Below are positions 19,963 through 28,856 of a DNA stretch of 64,000 nucleotides, one piece after another (position 1 is the first letter of the stretch; each line of letters begins with the position of its first letter). The DNA is taken from contig NZ_CP017074.1 of NCBI RefSeq assembly GCF_001717465.1, forward strand, positions 677,162 through 741,161. Direction: 5' to 3'. Origin of the DNA: Luteimonas sp. JM171. Its GTDB lineage: Bacteria > Pseudomonadota > Gammaproteobacteria > Xanthomonadales > Xanthomonadaceae. The notes beneath the pieces are model-generated. The model was not told where the DNA came from. It saw only the letters and a program-made list of their open reading frames with translations, and ran no database searches. The position numbers and the translations under genes are program-made.

Positions 19963-21553
19963 AACCCAATGCCCCCAACCTCTCCCGGATCACCGCATCC
20001 AGCTCTGCCCCCTTCGCCATCTGTTCCGCCAGTTCTGCGGTGAGCCGCTCCATCTTCTCCGCGAACGCCTCGTCATCCTCCTCTTCCGCCACCGCGCCTA
20101 CGTAGCGTCCGGGCGTAAGCACATATCCGTGCTTCTCCACGTCTTCCAGCGTGGCGCTGAAGCAGAACCCCGGCTCGCCTTCGTATTCCTCGCCGTCGCT
20201 GAATTCGGTGCCGCGCCACCGGTGATACGCCTGCGCAACGCGCTGCAAATCCTCGTCGGTAAATTCGATCTGCGTTCGGCTGATGCGGCCGCTGGCGGCC
20301 CTGCGGGCGTCAATGAAGAGGATCTGGCCACTGCGGTCCACGCTGCCGTTCTGCCCGGGCTTCTTGTCGCGGCTGAGGAACCACAGGCAGGCTGGGATCT
20401 GGGTGTTGGAGAACAGCTGGCCCGGCAGGGCCACCATGCACTCGACCACGTCGTCCTGGACCATGCCGCGGCGGATCTCGCCCTCGCCGCTCTGCTGCGA
20501 ACTCATGGAGCCGTTGGCCAGCACGATGCCGGCGCGGCCGCGCGATGACAGCCGCGCCAGCATGTGCTGCAGCCAGGCGAAGTTGGCGTTGCCCTTCGGC
20601 GGGATGCCGTACACCCAGCGCGGGTCGTCGGCCAGCTTGTCGCCGCCCCAATCTGAGATGTTGAAGGGCGGGTTCGCCAGCACGTAGTCGGCGCGCAGGG
20701 TCTTGTGCTGGTCGTTGCTGAAGGTGTCGCCGTAGGTGGCACCCAGGTCGCCGTGCAGGCCGTGCACGGCCAGGTTCATCAGCGCCAGGCGCCGGGTGGC
20801 GGCCATCATCTCCTGGCCGTAGATGGCCAGGTCGCCCTTCTTCTTGAGCTTGGCGGCGTGGGCGTCCTTGAACTTCGCCGACTGCACGAACATGCCGCCC
20901 GAGCCGCAGGCCGGGTCGTAGATGGTGCCCTTGAACGGGGCCAGGATCTCCACCAGCAGGTTGACCACGCTCTTGGGCGTGTAGAACTCGCCGGCGCGCG
21001 CGCCTTCCTTGAGCGCGAACTGGCCGAGGAAGTACTCGTACACCTCGCCGAACACGTCGCGGCTGCCGTGCCGGTCGGGGTCGAAGCTGAGCCTGGCCAG
21101 CAGCTGCATCAGCTCGCCGAGCTTGCCGGGCTCCAGCTCCAGGCGGGAGAACTCGCGGTACAGCACGCCCTTCAGGCTCGGGTTCTCGGCTTCGATCTCG
21201 CCCAGGGCCTTGTCCAGGCGCTGGGCCAGGTCCGGCGCAGCGGCCTGGGCCAGCAGGGCGTTGAAGTGCGCGTTCGGCGGCACCCAGAACACGTTGTCGG
21301 CGTCGTAGAAGGTCTTGTCGGCGGCGAACTGCTCGGCGAGCTCGGCGCGGCTTTCCTCGTCTTCGATGTAGTACTCCGCGCGCGGGTCCGCGAGGCGCTT
21401 GCGGATGCGCTTGCCCTGGGCGTCGAACATGTCCGACACGTACTTGAGGAACACCAGCCCCAGCACCGGGTACTTGTACGTCGCCGCCGCCACCGAGCCG
21501 CGCAGCTTGTCAGCCGCCTCCCAGAGGGTGCGCTTGAACTCTTCGTTGGTCAT
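19952..21553 (-). CDS. hsdM: Type I restriction enzyme, M (methyltransferase) subunit
   Basis: A 533-residue N6-adenine methyltransferase. The N-terminal helical domain is followed by FYTPKSVVNLLVEI near 193, the AdoMet-binding DPACGSGGMF near 211 and the catalytic NPPF near 293. Start ATG 21553 has AGGGG six bases upstream. The gap to the norD stop upstream on the same strand is only 39 bases and contains no terminator, so the locus could be read from the nor promoter in addition to any promoter of its own. Confidence 0.96.
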   Translation of the reverse strand: MTNEEFKRTLWEAADKLRGSVAAATYKYPVLGLVFLKYVSDMFDAQGKRIRKRLADPRAEYYIEDEESRAELAEQFAADKTFYDADNVFWVPPNAHFNALLAQAAAPDLAQRLDKALGEIEAENPSLKGVLYREFSRLELEPGKLGELMQLLARLSFDPDRHGSRDVFGEVYEYFLGQFALKEGARAGEFYTPKSVVNLLVEILAPFKGTIYDPACGSGGMFVQSAKFKDAHAAKLKKKGDLAIYGQEMMAATRRLALMNLAVHGLHGDLGATYGDTFSNDQHKTLRADYVLANPPFNISDWGGDKLADDPRWVYGIPPKGNANFAWLQHMLARLSSRGRAGIVLANGSMSSQQSGEGEIRRGMVQDDVVECMVALPGQLFSNTQIPACLWFLSRDKKPGQNGSVDRSGQILFIDARRAASGRISRTQIEFTDEDLQRVAQAYHRWRGTEFSDGEEYEGEPGFCFSATLEDVEKHGYVLTPGRYVGAVAEEEDDEAFAEKMERLTAELAEQMAKGAELDAVIRERLGALGYGV

Positions 21554-21592
21554 TTCATCCCCTGATCCACGGGGAAGATCATGCCACGCCGG

Positions 21593-23623
21593 TCACCGTG
21601 CCAGCAGCCGCCGCGTCCAATCCAGCAACACCATCGGCAGCCGCTCCGGTGCCGGGAGCACCGCATAGTTGTCCGGCCCGAACACCTTGGGCAGGTAACC
21701 GGGCGCCTGCAGGTCCACGGTGAGGCAGAACGGGAAAATGCCTTGCAGCCTGGCCTCGGCAACGGATTGGCGCATGTCCTCCACGCCGTAGCGGCCATCG
21801 TAGCGGTCGGCGTCGTTGGGCTTGCCGTCGGAGAGCATGAGCAGCAGGCGGTGCTCGGCGGGCTGGCGCATGAGCAGCGAGGTGGCGTGGCGGATGGCGG
21901 CACCGGCGCGGGTGTAATTCTCGGGTTCAAGGCCGGCGATGCGCAGGGAGACATCCTCACCCCAGGGCTCGTCAAAGTCCTTCAGCATGCGCATGGAGAC
22001 CCCGTGCGGGCCCTCGCCTGAAAACGCCAGCACCGAGAACGGTTCGCCCAGGCCCTGCAGCGCCACGCACACCAGCAGCAGCGCTTCGCGCTCCACGTCG
22101 ATCACGCGGCGGCCGTCGCCGATGAAGCCGTCGGTGGAGCCGCTGGCATCCACGAGCAGCGTGATGGCGATGCTGCGCCGTCCGGGCCGCCGGGCCTCAT
22201 ACAGGCCGTCGCGCAGGAAGCCGCCGGCGCGCAGGTCGGCACGGCCCTGCACGCAGGCGTCGATGTCGATGTCCTCACCCTCCGCCTGCCGGCGCAGGCG
22301 CACCCGCTCGGGGCGCAGGGCTTCGAACTGGCGGCGGATGCCGTCCAGGTGGGAGCGGTGGCGGGCCAGGGTGGCGTCGACCCAGCGCTGGTCGCCGGCC
22401 GCCGGCGGTCGCATCCGCACGGTCGTGCCCTTCTCAATGTAGGACGCGTCGGCGTGGTTCCACTCCGGATAGTGGAACCTTGTCTCCGCTTCGCCCCCTG
22501 TCTTGAACTCCATCACCGCCCGGCTGTCGGGTGGATCATCCGACAGCAGCACCTCGCGCGGCGGGCCCGGGGCGGCCACCATGCGGGTGGAGGCCAGCTC
22601 GGACAGCATGTCGCCGTACTCCTCGGCGCCGGTTTCATCGTCGCGGTCGATCGGGCGCTGCATGCCGAACGGATCCTCGGCCACCTCGTGCGGGGCGTCC
22701 TGCTGGATCATCCAGGCGCCCTGCTCACCGGGCCGGTCTTCGTCCCCGGTCGCCTCGCGCTGCTCGGGACGCCGCTCCATGCGGGCACTGCGCACATCTT
22801 CCGCCGCTTCGTCCGGTCCCGCTGGACGGGCATCACCACCGGGGCCGGCTTTGGCACCATCGCCCGGCTGGCGCAGCTCGCCGGTCCACCAATCGCGGTA
22901 GAGCGGCATCGGCCCCAGGCGCCGGCAGGCGGCGCGATCGATGCCCCAGTCGTCCAGCAAGGTCCGGGCGCGGGCCACCGCGTCCTCCACGGTGGCGGGC
23001 CCATCGGGCGCGGCACGCAGGTCGCTCCCGAGGATGGAACGGACCAGATGCTCCAGCGGCTGCCGCGCCGGGGCCAGTTCTTCCACCGCGGGGCGGCCGC
23101 GCAGCGCCAGCCGGCGCAGCCGCTCCAGCGCCGGCACCAACCCGGGCAGCCGCCGCGCAACTTCTGCTTCGGCGGCCTGGGCCTCCAGCACCAGGGCGGT
23201 ATCGCGCAGCAGCGGGCGCGGCAGTGCCAGGATGGCGCGGGCGCTGCCGCGCATTGCCCGGAACGCCTGCTGCAGCGCCATGGCCCGGTACAGTTCCGAG
23301 GCTTCCAACGGGTCGCAGGTGCCGAGGTTGCCGGGCAGCCACAGGGTGCCGTCGTTGGTGGCCGGCAGCGCCTGGTGATGACGCGGATAGGCAGCCGGGT
23401 TGAAGAAGCGGTGCAGCATGGTGGGACGCGCGGGGGGCAGCGCAATCCGCATGGGCAGGCTGGTGCCGCAGGCCGCCGACAGCAGCAGGTCCAGCCGCCG
23501 AGCCAGCGAGGCCAGCGCGACCGGCTCGTCGGGATCGCGCGCGTAGTGCCTGCGCCAGGTATCCCGGATGAAGATGGTCGCGTGGCGCGCGACATCGACA
23601 ACGAGGTCTTCTGGCTCCGCCAT
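21593..23623 (-). CDS. norD: Nitric oxide reductase activation protein NorD
   Basis: A 676-residue protein with a C-terminal von Willebrand factor A domain; the metal-binding DASGSTDGF lies near residue 495. With the AAA+ partner NorQ it is needed in this family to mature active cytochrome-c-type NO reductase, probably by inserting the non-haem iron. It follows norQ by 12 bases, and is the last gene of the norCBQD operon. A Gly/Arg/Asp-rich linker between the N-terminal part and the vWA domain is low-complexity. Confidence 0.93.
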   Translation of the reverse strand: MAEPEDLVVDVARHATIFIRDTWRRHYARDPDEPVALASLARRLDLLLSAACGTSLPMRIALPPARPTMLHRFFNPAAYPRHHQALPATNDGTLWLPGNLGTCDPLEASELYRAMALQQAFRAMRGSARAILALPRPLLRDTALVLEAQAAEAEVARRLPGLVPALERLRRLALRGRPAVEELAPARQPLEHLVRSILGSDLRAAPDGPATVEDAVARARTLLDDWGIDRAACRRLGPMPLYRDWWTGELRQPGDGAKAGPGGDARPAGPDEAAEDVRSARMERRPEQREATGDEDRPGEQGAWMIQQDAPHEVAEDPFGMQRPIDRDDETGAEEYGDMLSELASTRMVAAPGPPREVLLSDDPPDSRAVMEFKTGGEAETRFHYPEWNHADASYIEKGTTVRMRPPAAGDQRWVDATLARHRSHLDGIRRQFEALRPERVRLRRQAEGEDIDIDACVQGRADLRAGGFLRDGLYEARRPGRRSIAITLLVDASGSTDGFIGDGRRVIDVEREALLLVCVALQGLGEPFSVLAFSGEGPHGVSMRMLKDFDEPWGEDVSLRIAGLEPENYTRAGAAIRHATSLLMRQPAEHRLLLMLSDGKPNDADRYDGRYGVEDMRQSVAEARLQGIFPFCLTVDLQAPGYLPKVFGPDNYAVLPAPERLPMVLLDWTRRLLAR

Positions 23624-23635
23624 GCCGGCCTGCCC

Positions 23636-24436
23636 TTACGGGAACATTGCGTCGACCAGTTCGCGCATGGCGCCAAGCAGGGTCGGGTCGTCGCTCAGCG
23701 GCGAGACCACCGCCACCCGGCAGGCCTCGCGCACGCTGATGCCGCTGGCCACCAGCCGGCCGGCAGCGATCAGCAGGCGCGTGCTCGGCACCTCGGCCAG
23801 GCCGCGGTCACGCAGCGAGCGGATGCGTGCGGCCAGCTCCACCAGCGCCACCGCGGTGCCACTGTCCACGCCGCTCTCGGCGGCGACGATCGCGGCCTCG
23901 GCCTCCGGCTTGGGGAAGTCCAGGTCGATGGCGACGAAACGCTGGCGGGTGCTCGGCTTGAGGTCCTTGAGCATCCGCTGGTAGCCGGGGTTGTAGGAAA
24001 TGATCAGCTGGAATCCCGGCGCCGCCTCGATGGTCTCCCCGGTGCGGTCGATCGGCAGGATGCGCCGGTAATCGGTGAGCGGATGCAGCACCACGATGGT
24101 GTCCTGGCGCGCTTCCACCACTTCGTCCAGGTAGCAGATGGCGCCCTCGCGCACCGCCCGGGTCAACGGGCCGTCCTGCCACACCGTCTCATCGTGGCGG
24201 ATCAGGAAGCGGCCGATCAGGTCGCTGGCGGTAAGGTCGTCGTGGCAGGAGACGGTGATCAGCGGACGGCCCAGCCGCCAGGCCATGTGCTCCACGAACC
24301 GGGTCTTGCCACAGCCGGTGGGGCCCTTGAGCATCACCGCCAGGCCCCCGGCGTGGCACTGCTCCACCACCTCCACCTCGTTGCCCGTGGGCAGGTAGTA
24401 CGGGCCGGCCGGGCCCGGCCCCGTGCGTGCATCCAC
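23636..24436 (-). CDS. norQ: MoxR-type AAA+ ATPase NorQ
   Basis: About 266 residues. Walker A is GPTGCGKT, Walker B is ICYLDEVVEA, and PSTRQRFVAIDLDFP holds the arginine finger region. It works with NorD in activating NO reductase. The start is uncertain: GTG 24436 or TTG 24439, both just after GGGGGA and touching the norB stop codon. Confidence 0.93.
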   Translation of the reverse strand: MDARTGPGPAGPYYLPTGNEVEVVEQCHAGGLAVMLKGPTGCGKTRFVEHMAWRLGRPLITVSCHDDLTASDLIGRFLIRHDETVWQDGPLTRAVREGAICYLDEVVEARQDTIVVLHPLTDYRRILPIDRTGETIEAAPGFQLIISYNPGYQRMLKDLKPSTRQRFVAIDLDFPKPEAEAAIVAAESGVDSGTAVALVELAARIRSLRDRGLAEVPSTRLLIAAGRLVASGISVREACRVAVVSPLSDDPTLLGAMRELVDAMFP

Positions 24437-24439
24437 CAA

Positions 24440-25807
24440 TCAGGTTCCCCCGGGCACCGCCCGTTCGTCCGCACGCGGGTCGTCGACCACCTCGAAGCGC
24501 GGCCGGTAGCGGAAGAAATCAAAGATGAAGAGGGCCACGCCCACCGCGAAGATGGTGGCGGTGAGGATCAGCATCAGGAAGTGCACCTGGATCTTGAGCT
24601 GCGCGTCCAGGTAGCCCATGCCCATGATCCGCTCCAGGTAGACCTGGGCGATGCCCGCGGTGCCGAACGAGAGGGTCATGCCGAACATGCCCGAGACCTG
24701 CAGCCAGAACGCCCAGTAGCCCAGTGGCGAATACCGGTCCTGCGGCCGGCCGGTCAGGCCCGGCAGCGCGTAGGTGATCATGGCCATGGTGATCATCGCG
24801 TAGGCGCCGTAGAAGGCGGAGTGCGCGTGCATGGCGGTGACCAGGGTTCCGTGGGTCCAGCGGTTGACCTGGGGCCAGGTGTGGGCGAGCCCCAGCAGCC
24901 CGGCCCCGAACAGGGCGAAGATCGCGCTGCCCAGGGTCCAGTGCAGGGCCAGCGTGTTCGGGTGCCGGACGCCGCCGCGGCGCATGGCGGCGTACGCGTA
25001 GATGGCCATGGCGGCCAGGGCCAGCGGCTCGAGCGCGCTGAAGAAGCCGCCGATCGGCAGCCAGTAGTACGGCACGCCCACCCAGTAATAGTGGTGCGCC
25101 GTGCCCAGGATCCCGGCCAGGAACACCAGGCCCACGATCACGTACAGCCATTTCTCCATCACCTCGCGGTCGATGCCCGAGAGGCGGATCAGCAGGTAGG
25201 CCAGGAACCCGCCCATGATCATCATCCACACCCCTTCCACCCACAGATGGATGGTCCACCAGCGGTAGAAGATGGAGATGGTGTAGTTCTCGTAGTGCAG
25301 CAGGGCCGGGATGTAGAGCACCGCCGACAGCCCCAGGCCCAGCAGCAGCACGCCCTCGGTGGTGGTCAGCCGGCCCGCCTTCTTGATCGTCATGCCGATG
25401 TTGTAGAGGAACATCAGCATGCAGATGACGATCACGAGCTTGTGCGGCAGCGGCTGCTCGAGCAGCTTGTTGCCGGTGCCGTAGCGGAACAGGTAGCCGA
25501 TGACCGCGCTCACGCCCATCAGCGCCCACAGCCCCAGCTGCCAGTACGCGAGCTTGACGCTGTAGAGCTCGGTGCGCGATTCGTCCGGCACCATCCAGTA
25601 GGTGGCGCCCATGAAGCCGGTAAGCACCCACACGATCAGCAGGTTGGTGTGGATGGTCTTGGTGACGTCGAACGGCAGGATGTACAGCAGCGGGTCCGGG
25701 CCCAGGTACTTGGTGGCCGACAGCAGGCCGAACACGATCTGCAGTCCGAACAGCACCATGGCGAAGGCGAAGTACCAGTAGGCGACTGATTGGGACTTGT
25801 AGCGCAT
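24440..25807 (-). CDS. norB: Nitric oxide reductase large subunit NorB
   Basis: A 455-residue inner-membrane protein with about 12 helices, of the haem-copper oxidase superfamily (cNOR). Metal ligands are visible in order: TIHTNLL (haem b), IHLWVEGVW (FeB His and Glu), AHHYYWVG (two FeB His), and MHAHSAFYG (haem b3 and haem b His). It reduces NO to N2O using electrons from NorC. The start at ATG 25807 gives MRYKSQSVAYWYF, the usual N-terminus. Length is normal. Confidence 0.97.
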   Translation of the reverse strand: MRYKSQSVAYWYFAFAMVLFGLQIVFGLLSATKYLGPDPLLYILPFDVTKTIHTNLLIVWVLTGFMGATYWMVPDESRTELYSVKLAYWQLGLWALMGVSAVIGYLFRYGTGNKLLEQPLPHKLVIVICMLMFLYNIGMTIKKAGRLTTTEGVLLLGLGLSAVLYIPALLHYENYTISIFYRWWTIHLWVEGVWMMIMGGFLAYLLIRLSGIDREVMEKWLYVIVGLVFLAGILGTAHHYYWVGVPYYWLPIGGFFSALEPLALAAMAIYAYAAMRRGGVRHPNTLALHWTLGSAIFALFGAGLLGLAHTWPQVNRWTHGTLVTAMHAHSAFYGAYAMITMAMITYALPGLTGRPQDRYSPLGYWAFWLQVSGMFGMTLSFGTAGIAQVYLERIMGMGYLDAQLKIQVHFLMLILTATIFAVGVALFIFDFFRYRPRFEVVDDPRADERAVPGGT

Positions 25808-25843
25808 AGGAAATCTCCCCGTGCCGGCGCGTCGCGCCCGCCG

Positions 25844-26686
25844 TCAGTTCAACGATGCAAGGTAGGCCACGAGCTGGTCGATCTCTTCGTCCGTCAGCGT
25901 TTCCGGATAGGTGTTGGGCATGAAGGACGTGCCCTGCGCCGAGAACATCGCCCCGGGCACCAGGTGGGCGCTGGGATCGACGATCGACTCGCGCAGGTAA
26001 CCTTCAACGTCGGTGGCGCTGCCGGTGTAGTCGGGCGATGCCAGGGTGCGCTCGGCCTTGCTGGCGATGTTCGCCATCGACGGGCCCGCCAGCTGCACGC
26101 CCGGCTGCAGCGAATGGCAGGCGGTGCACACCGGGGTGACGGTGCGGAACAGGTGTTCGCCGATGGCGCGCGGGTCGCTGTCGGCGGTCACCGGGCGGAC
26201 ATCCTCGGCAATGGCGGAGCCCACCCCGGCGCCCTCGGAGGCAACATTGATGCTGCCGCCAGCCACCAGGATGGGCCGCGGCGGCCAGCCCTGGTTGTCC
26301 ACGTTGGCCACCCAGTCCAGGAACTGGATGAGGTCGTGGATCTCCTTCTCGCTCAGGTCCTGGGTGGGCATCAGCCGGCGGTGCCGCTGCTCGTCATAGA
26401 ACTGCGAGGGGTCGCGCATGTAGGCCTTGAGGTAGGCCTCGCCGCGATGCTGGGTGATCTTGGTGAGGTCCGGCGCGTAGTAGGCGCCTTCCCCGAACAG
26501 CGTGTGGCAGTTGATGCAGTTGTACTTGTGCCACACGTCCTTGCCATGGATGACCTCGGCCGTGATGTTCTCGGCGTTGGTCAGCTCGCCGAAGCGCATG
26601 TGGCTGTGGATGGTCATGCCGAGGAAGGCAATCGCGGCCAGGGCGGTTGCGACGATGGCGAAGATCCGGGACTGCCGCTTGTTCAT
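25844..26686 (-). CDS. norC: NO reductase cytochrome c subunit NorC with an extra cytochrome c domain
   Basis: A 280-residue protein; start ATG 26686 has GAGGAGG five bases upstream. One N-terminal membrane anchor (about 9-27) is followed by a normal NorC domain with CINCH near residue 57 and LMPTQDLS supplying the methionine ligand. After a linker (GSINVASEGAGVGSA) there is a second class I cytochrome c domain with CTACH and SFMPNTYP. Normal NorC is about 150 residues with one haem, so this is a fusion with a second haem domain. Electrons probably pass from a periplasmic donor through both haems to NorB. Confidence 0.93.
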   Translation of the reverse strand: MNKRQSRIFAIVATALAAIAFLGMTIHSHMRFGELTNAENITAEVIHGKDVWHKYNCINCHTLFGEGAYYAPDLTKITQHRGEAYLKAYMRDPSQFYDEQRHRRLMPTQDLSEKEIHDLIQFLDWVANVDNQGWPPRPILVAGGSINVASEGAGVGSAIAEDVRPVTADSDPRAIGEHLFRTVTPVCTACHSLQPGVQLAGPSMANIASKAERTLASPDYTGSATDVEGYLRESIVDPSAHLVPGAMFSAQGTSFMPNTYPETLTDEEIDQLVAYLASLN

Positions 26687-26696
26687 GCCGCCCTCC

Positions 26697-26822
26697 TCAG
26701 ACCCGGATCGATGGCCAGTAGGAAATTGCGATGTAGCCGGCATAGATCGCGGCCACCGCCATCAGCACCAACACGATCCTGCCCGTCCAGCTGAGGATCG
26801 ACACCAGGCTTGTCGCGTTCAT
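26697..26822 (-). CDS. 41-residue single-span membrane protein at the head of the nor operon
   Basis: ATG 26822 is preceded by GGGGAG at seven bases. The protein begins MNATSLVSILSWTGRI, has one hydrophobic span (residues about 16-34) and ends SYWPSIRV. Its TGA at 26697-26699 lies in the norC ribosome site, so the two are probably coupled translationally. Family not recognised; it may be a small subunit or assembly factor of the reductase. Confidence 0.65.
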   Translation of the reverse strand: MNATSLVSILSWTGRIVLVLMAVAAIYAGYIAISYWPSIRV

Positions 26823-26912
26823 TCGACTGCTCCCCGGGTTCCTTCGGCCCTACTGTGGCACCGGTCGGCTTGCCGTGCAACGCAATGGGAGGCGCACGCC
26901 TGCGTCAGCGCA

Positions 26913-26936
26913 GGGTTGCCGCCACCCGGGCAACCC
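26913..26936 (-). terminator. Stem-loop between the ABC ATPase gene and the nor operon
   Basis: GGGTTGCC and GGCAACCC form a perfect 8-base stem with an 8-base loop just after the stop of the ATPase gene. No T-run follows, so its strength as a terminator is uncertain. The nor promoter must lie in the remaining 115 bases; no convincing FNR/DNR palindrome is seen there. Confidence 0.45.
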
Positions 26937-26938
26937 GG

Positions 26939-27661
26939 TCACCGGGACTGGCGGGACCGGGGATGTGACTCGTCCGAGACGATCTCCCCATCGACCAGGG
27001 TGATGGTGCGGTCGCAGGTCTCCGACAGCCGCGGGTCGTGCGTGACCACCAGCACCGCGCAGCCGAACTGCTCGTTGAAGCGGCGCAGCAGCTCGAAGAT
27101 CTCCGCCGCCGTCTTCGTGTCCAGGTTTCCCGTCGGCTCGTCTGCCAGCAGCAGCGATGGCCGCGTGACCAGTGCGCGCGCAATCGCCACACGCTGCTGC
27201 TGGCCACCGGAGAGCTGGTCCGGCCTGCGGTCCGCGTACTTCTCCAGCCCAACGTCCGCCAGCAGCCCGCGCGCCGTATCGGTGATTTCCCGACCGGGCC
27301 GGCCGTTGGCCACCATCCACGGCATCAATACGTTCTCCAGCGCCGTGAAAGCACCGATCAGGTGGTGGAACTGGAACACGAAGCCGATGTGCTGCCCGCG
27401 CAGCGCGGTGCGCCCCTCATCGTCCATGTCGCGGGTGGGCTCGCCGCGCAGGTACAGCTCGCCGCCGGTCGGGCTGTCGAGCAGGCCGATCAGGTTCAGC
27501 AGCGTGCTCTTGCCTGAGCCGGACGGACCCACCAGCGCGGTGAAGTCGGCGCTGTCCAGGCGCATGTCGATCCCGTGCAGCACCTGTGCCTCATTCGGTT
27601 GCCCGACGTTGTATGAATTGCGCAGCCCTTCGGCGCGCAGCACCTCTTGCTGCTCAGCCAC
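26939..27661 (-). CDS. ABC exporter ATPase, MacB/LolD type
   Basis: About 240 residues. Walker [10 protein letters not shown], signature [10 protein letters not shown] and Walker [13 protein letters not shown] are all intact. It starts at GTG 27661, overlapping the end of the permease gene by eight bases. It powers the FtsX-like permease beside it. The substrate is unknown. Confidence 0.93.
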   Translation of the reverse strand: MAEQQEVLRAEGLRNSYNVGQPNEAQVLHGIDMRLDSADFTALVGPSGSGKSTLLNLIGLLDSPTGGELYLRGEPTRDMDDEGRTALRGQHIGFVFQFHHLIGAFTALENVLMPWMVANGRPGREITDTARGLLADVGLEKYADRRPDQLSGGQQQRVAIARALVTRPSLLLADEPTGNLDTKTAAEIFELLRRFNEQFGCAVLVVTHDPRLSETCDRTITLVDGEIVSDESHPRSRQSR

Positions 27662-28853
27662 GGATCGCCTCCACCGGGTCCATGCGCGAAGCGCGCGACG
27701 CCGGGACCATCGCCGACACCACGCCCGCCACGGTGGCCAGGGCCATCGCCGCCGGCACCAGCGACGGTGGCAGCGGCACGTCGAACAGGCCGGGGCCCAG
27801 GTTGTTGAACATCCACACCAGCCCCAGCCCGGCCAGGGCACCGATCGCCGAGCCGGCCAGGCCCAGCACCGCGCCCTGCACCAGGAACACCTGCAGCATC
27901 TGCCTGCGGCGGGTGCCCATGGCCCGCAGGATGCCGATCTCGCGCGTGCGCTGGGTCACACTGACCGCGAGCACGCTGGCGATCGCCAGCGCCACCGACA
28001 CCGCCACGAAGAAGCTGATCATGTTGGTGGACATGCGCTGGGAGGTCAGGGCATTCATCAGCTGGGCATTGGTCTGCATCCAGCTCTCGGCCTGCAGGCC
28101 GGTCAGGCCGGCCACCCGCGCCGCCATGGCATCGGCGTTGAACAGGTCCTCCACGGTCACGTCGATCACGGTCACCCCGCCCGGCAGCCCGAGCAGCGAC
28201 TGCGCCTGCTTGAGGTCCACGTACACGTAGCGCGAATCCAGCTCGCGAACGCCCAGCTCGAAGATGCCGGCCACGTTCACCACCGCGTCGCGTCCGTCGC
28301 CCGCGTCCAGCCGCAGCTTGCCGCCCAGGCGCAGGCCCAGGTCGATGGCGAGCTGGCGGCCGATGACCGCGTTGCCGGAGCCGACCTCCAGCCGCCCCTC
28401 CACCATGCTCTCGTCCAGCGGGATCACCCGCAGGTAGCGTTCAAGGTCGATGCCCACCAGGGCCACCGACTCCAGCGCCTGGCCGCGGCGCCCGAACGCC
28501 GGGCCCGACACCACCGGCGACACCGCGGTGATGCCCGGCAGGCCGTCCAGCACGCCCTGCACTTCCAGCCAGTTGTCGATCGGACGCAGGGTCTGCGGGC
28601 GCGGGTCCTCGAGCACCAGCTGCAACGTCCCCGCGGGAGCTGGCGCCACCAGGTTGACCTCGCGCGGCGCCTCCACCCGGATGTGCGACTGGGTACCGAG
28701 CGTGCGATCGATGAGGTTGTCCTGCAGGCCGCCGATGATCGCGGTGACGAACACCACCACCGCCACGCCCACCGCGATCCCGAGCAGGATCAGCGTGGTC
28801 TGCGCCCGGCCTTGGCGCAGGAAGCGCATGGCGATGGTGGATTCGATCCACAC
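27654..28853 (-). CDS. FtsX/MacB-type ABC permease
   Basis: A 399-residue protein with one N-terminal membrane helix ([20 protein letters not shown]), a periplasmic domain of about 230 residues, and three C-terminal helices. This is the FtsX/LolC topology. It ends MDPVEAIRG, a common end of this family. It sits between the membrane fusion protein and ATPase genes in one transcript. Confidence 0.93.
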   Translation of the reverse strand: MWIESTIAMRFLRQGRAQTTLILLGIAVGVAVVVFVTAIIGGLQDNLIDRTLGTQSHIRVEAPREVNLVAPAPAGTLQLVLEDPRPQTLRPIDNWLEVQGVLDGLPGITAVSPVVSGPAFGRRGQALESVALVGIDLERYLRVIPLDESMVEGRLEVGSGNAVIGRQLAIDLGLRLGGKLRLDAGDGRDAVVNVAGIFELGVRELDSRYVYVDLKQAQSLLGLPGGVTVIDVTVEDLFNADAMAARVAGLTGLQAESWMQTNAQLMNALTSQRMSTNMISFFVAVSVALAIASVLAVSVTQRTREIGILRAMGTRRRQMLQVFLVQGAVLGLAGSAIGALAGLGLVWMFNNLGPGLFDVPLPPSLVPAAMALATVAGVVSAMVPASRASRMDPVEAIRG

Positions 28854-28856
28854 CGC

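Noticed and set aside
22349..25789. Very long plus-strand frame opposite norD, norQ and norB
   Set aside because: It is rich in Gly, His, Gln, Arg and Ala and mirrors the third-position GC bias of the real genes; the opposite-strand genes have full motif sets.
26823..26938. Possible FNR/DNR site upstream of the nor operon (TTGCGTTGCACGGCAA)
   Set aside because: It has TTGC and GCAA ends but the wrong spacing and no TTGAT/ATCAA core, so I do not call it.
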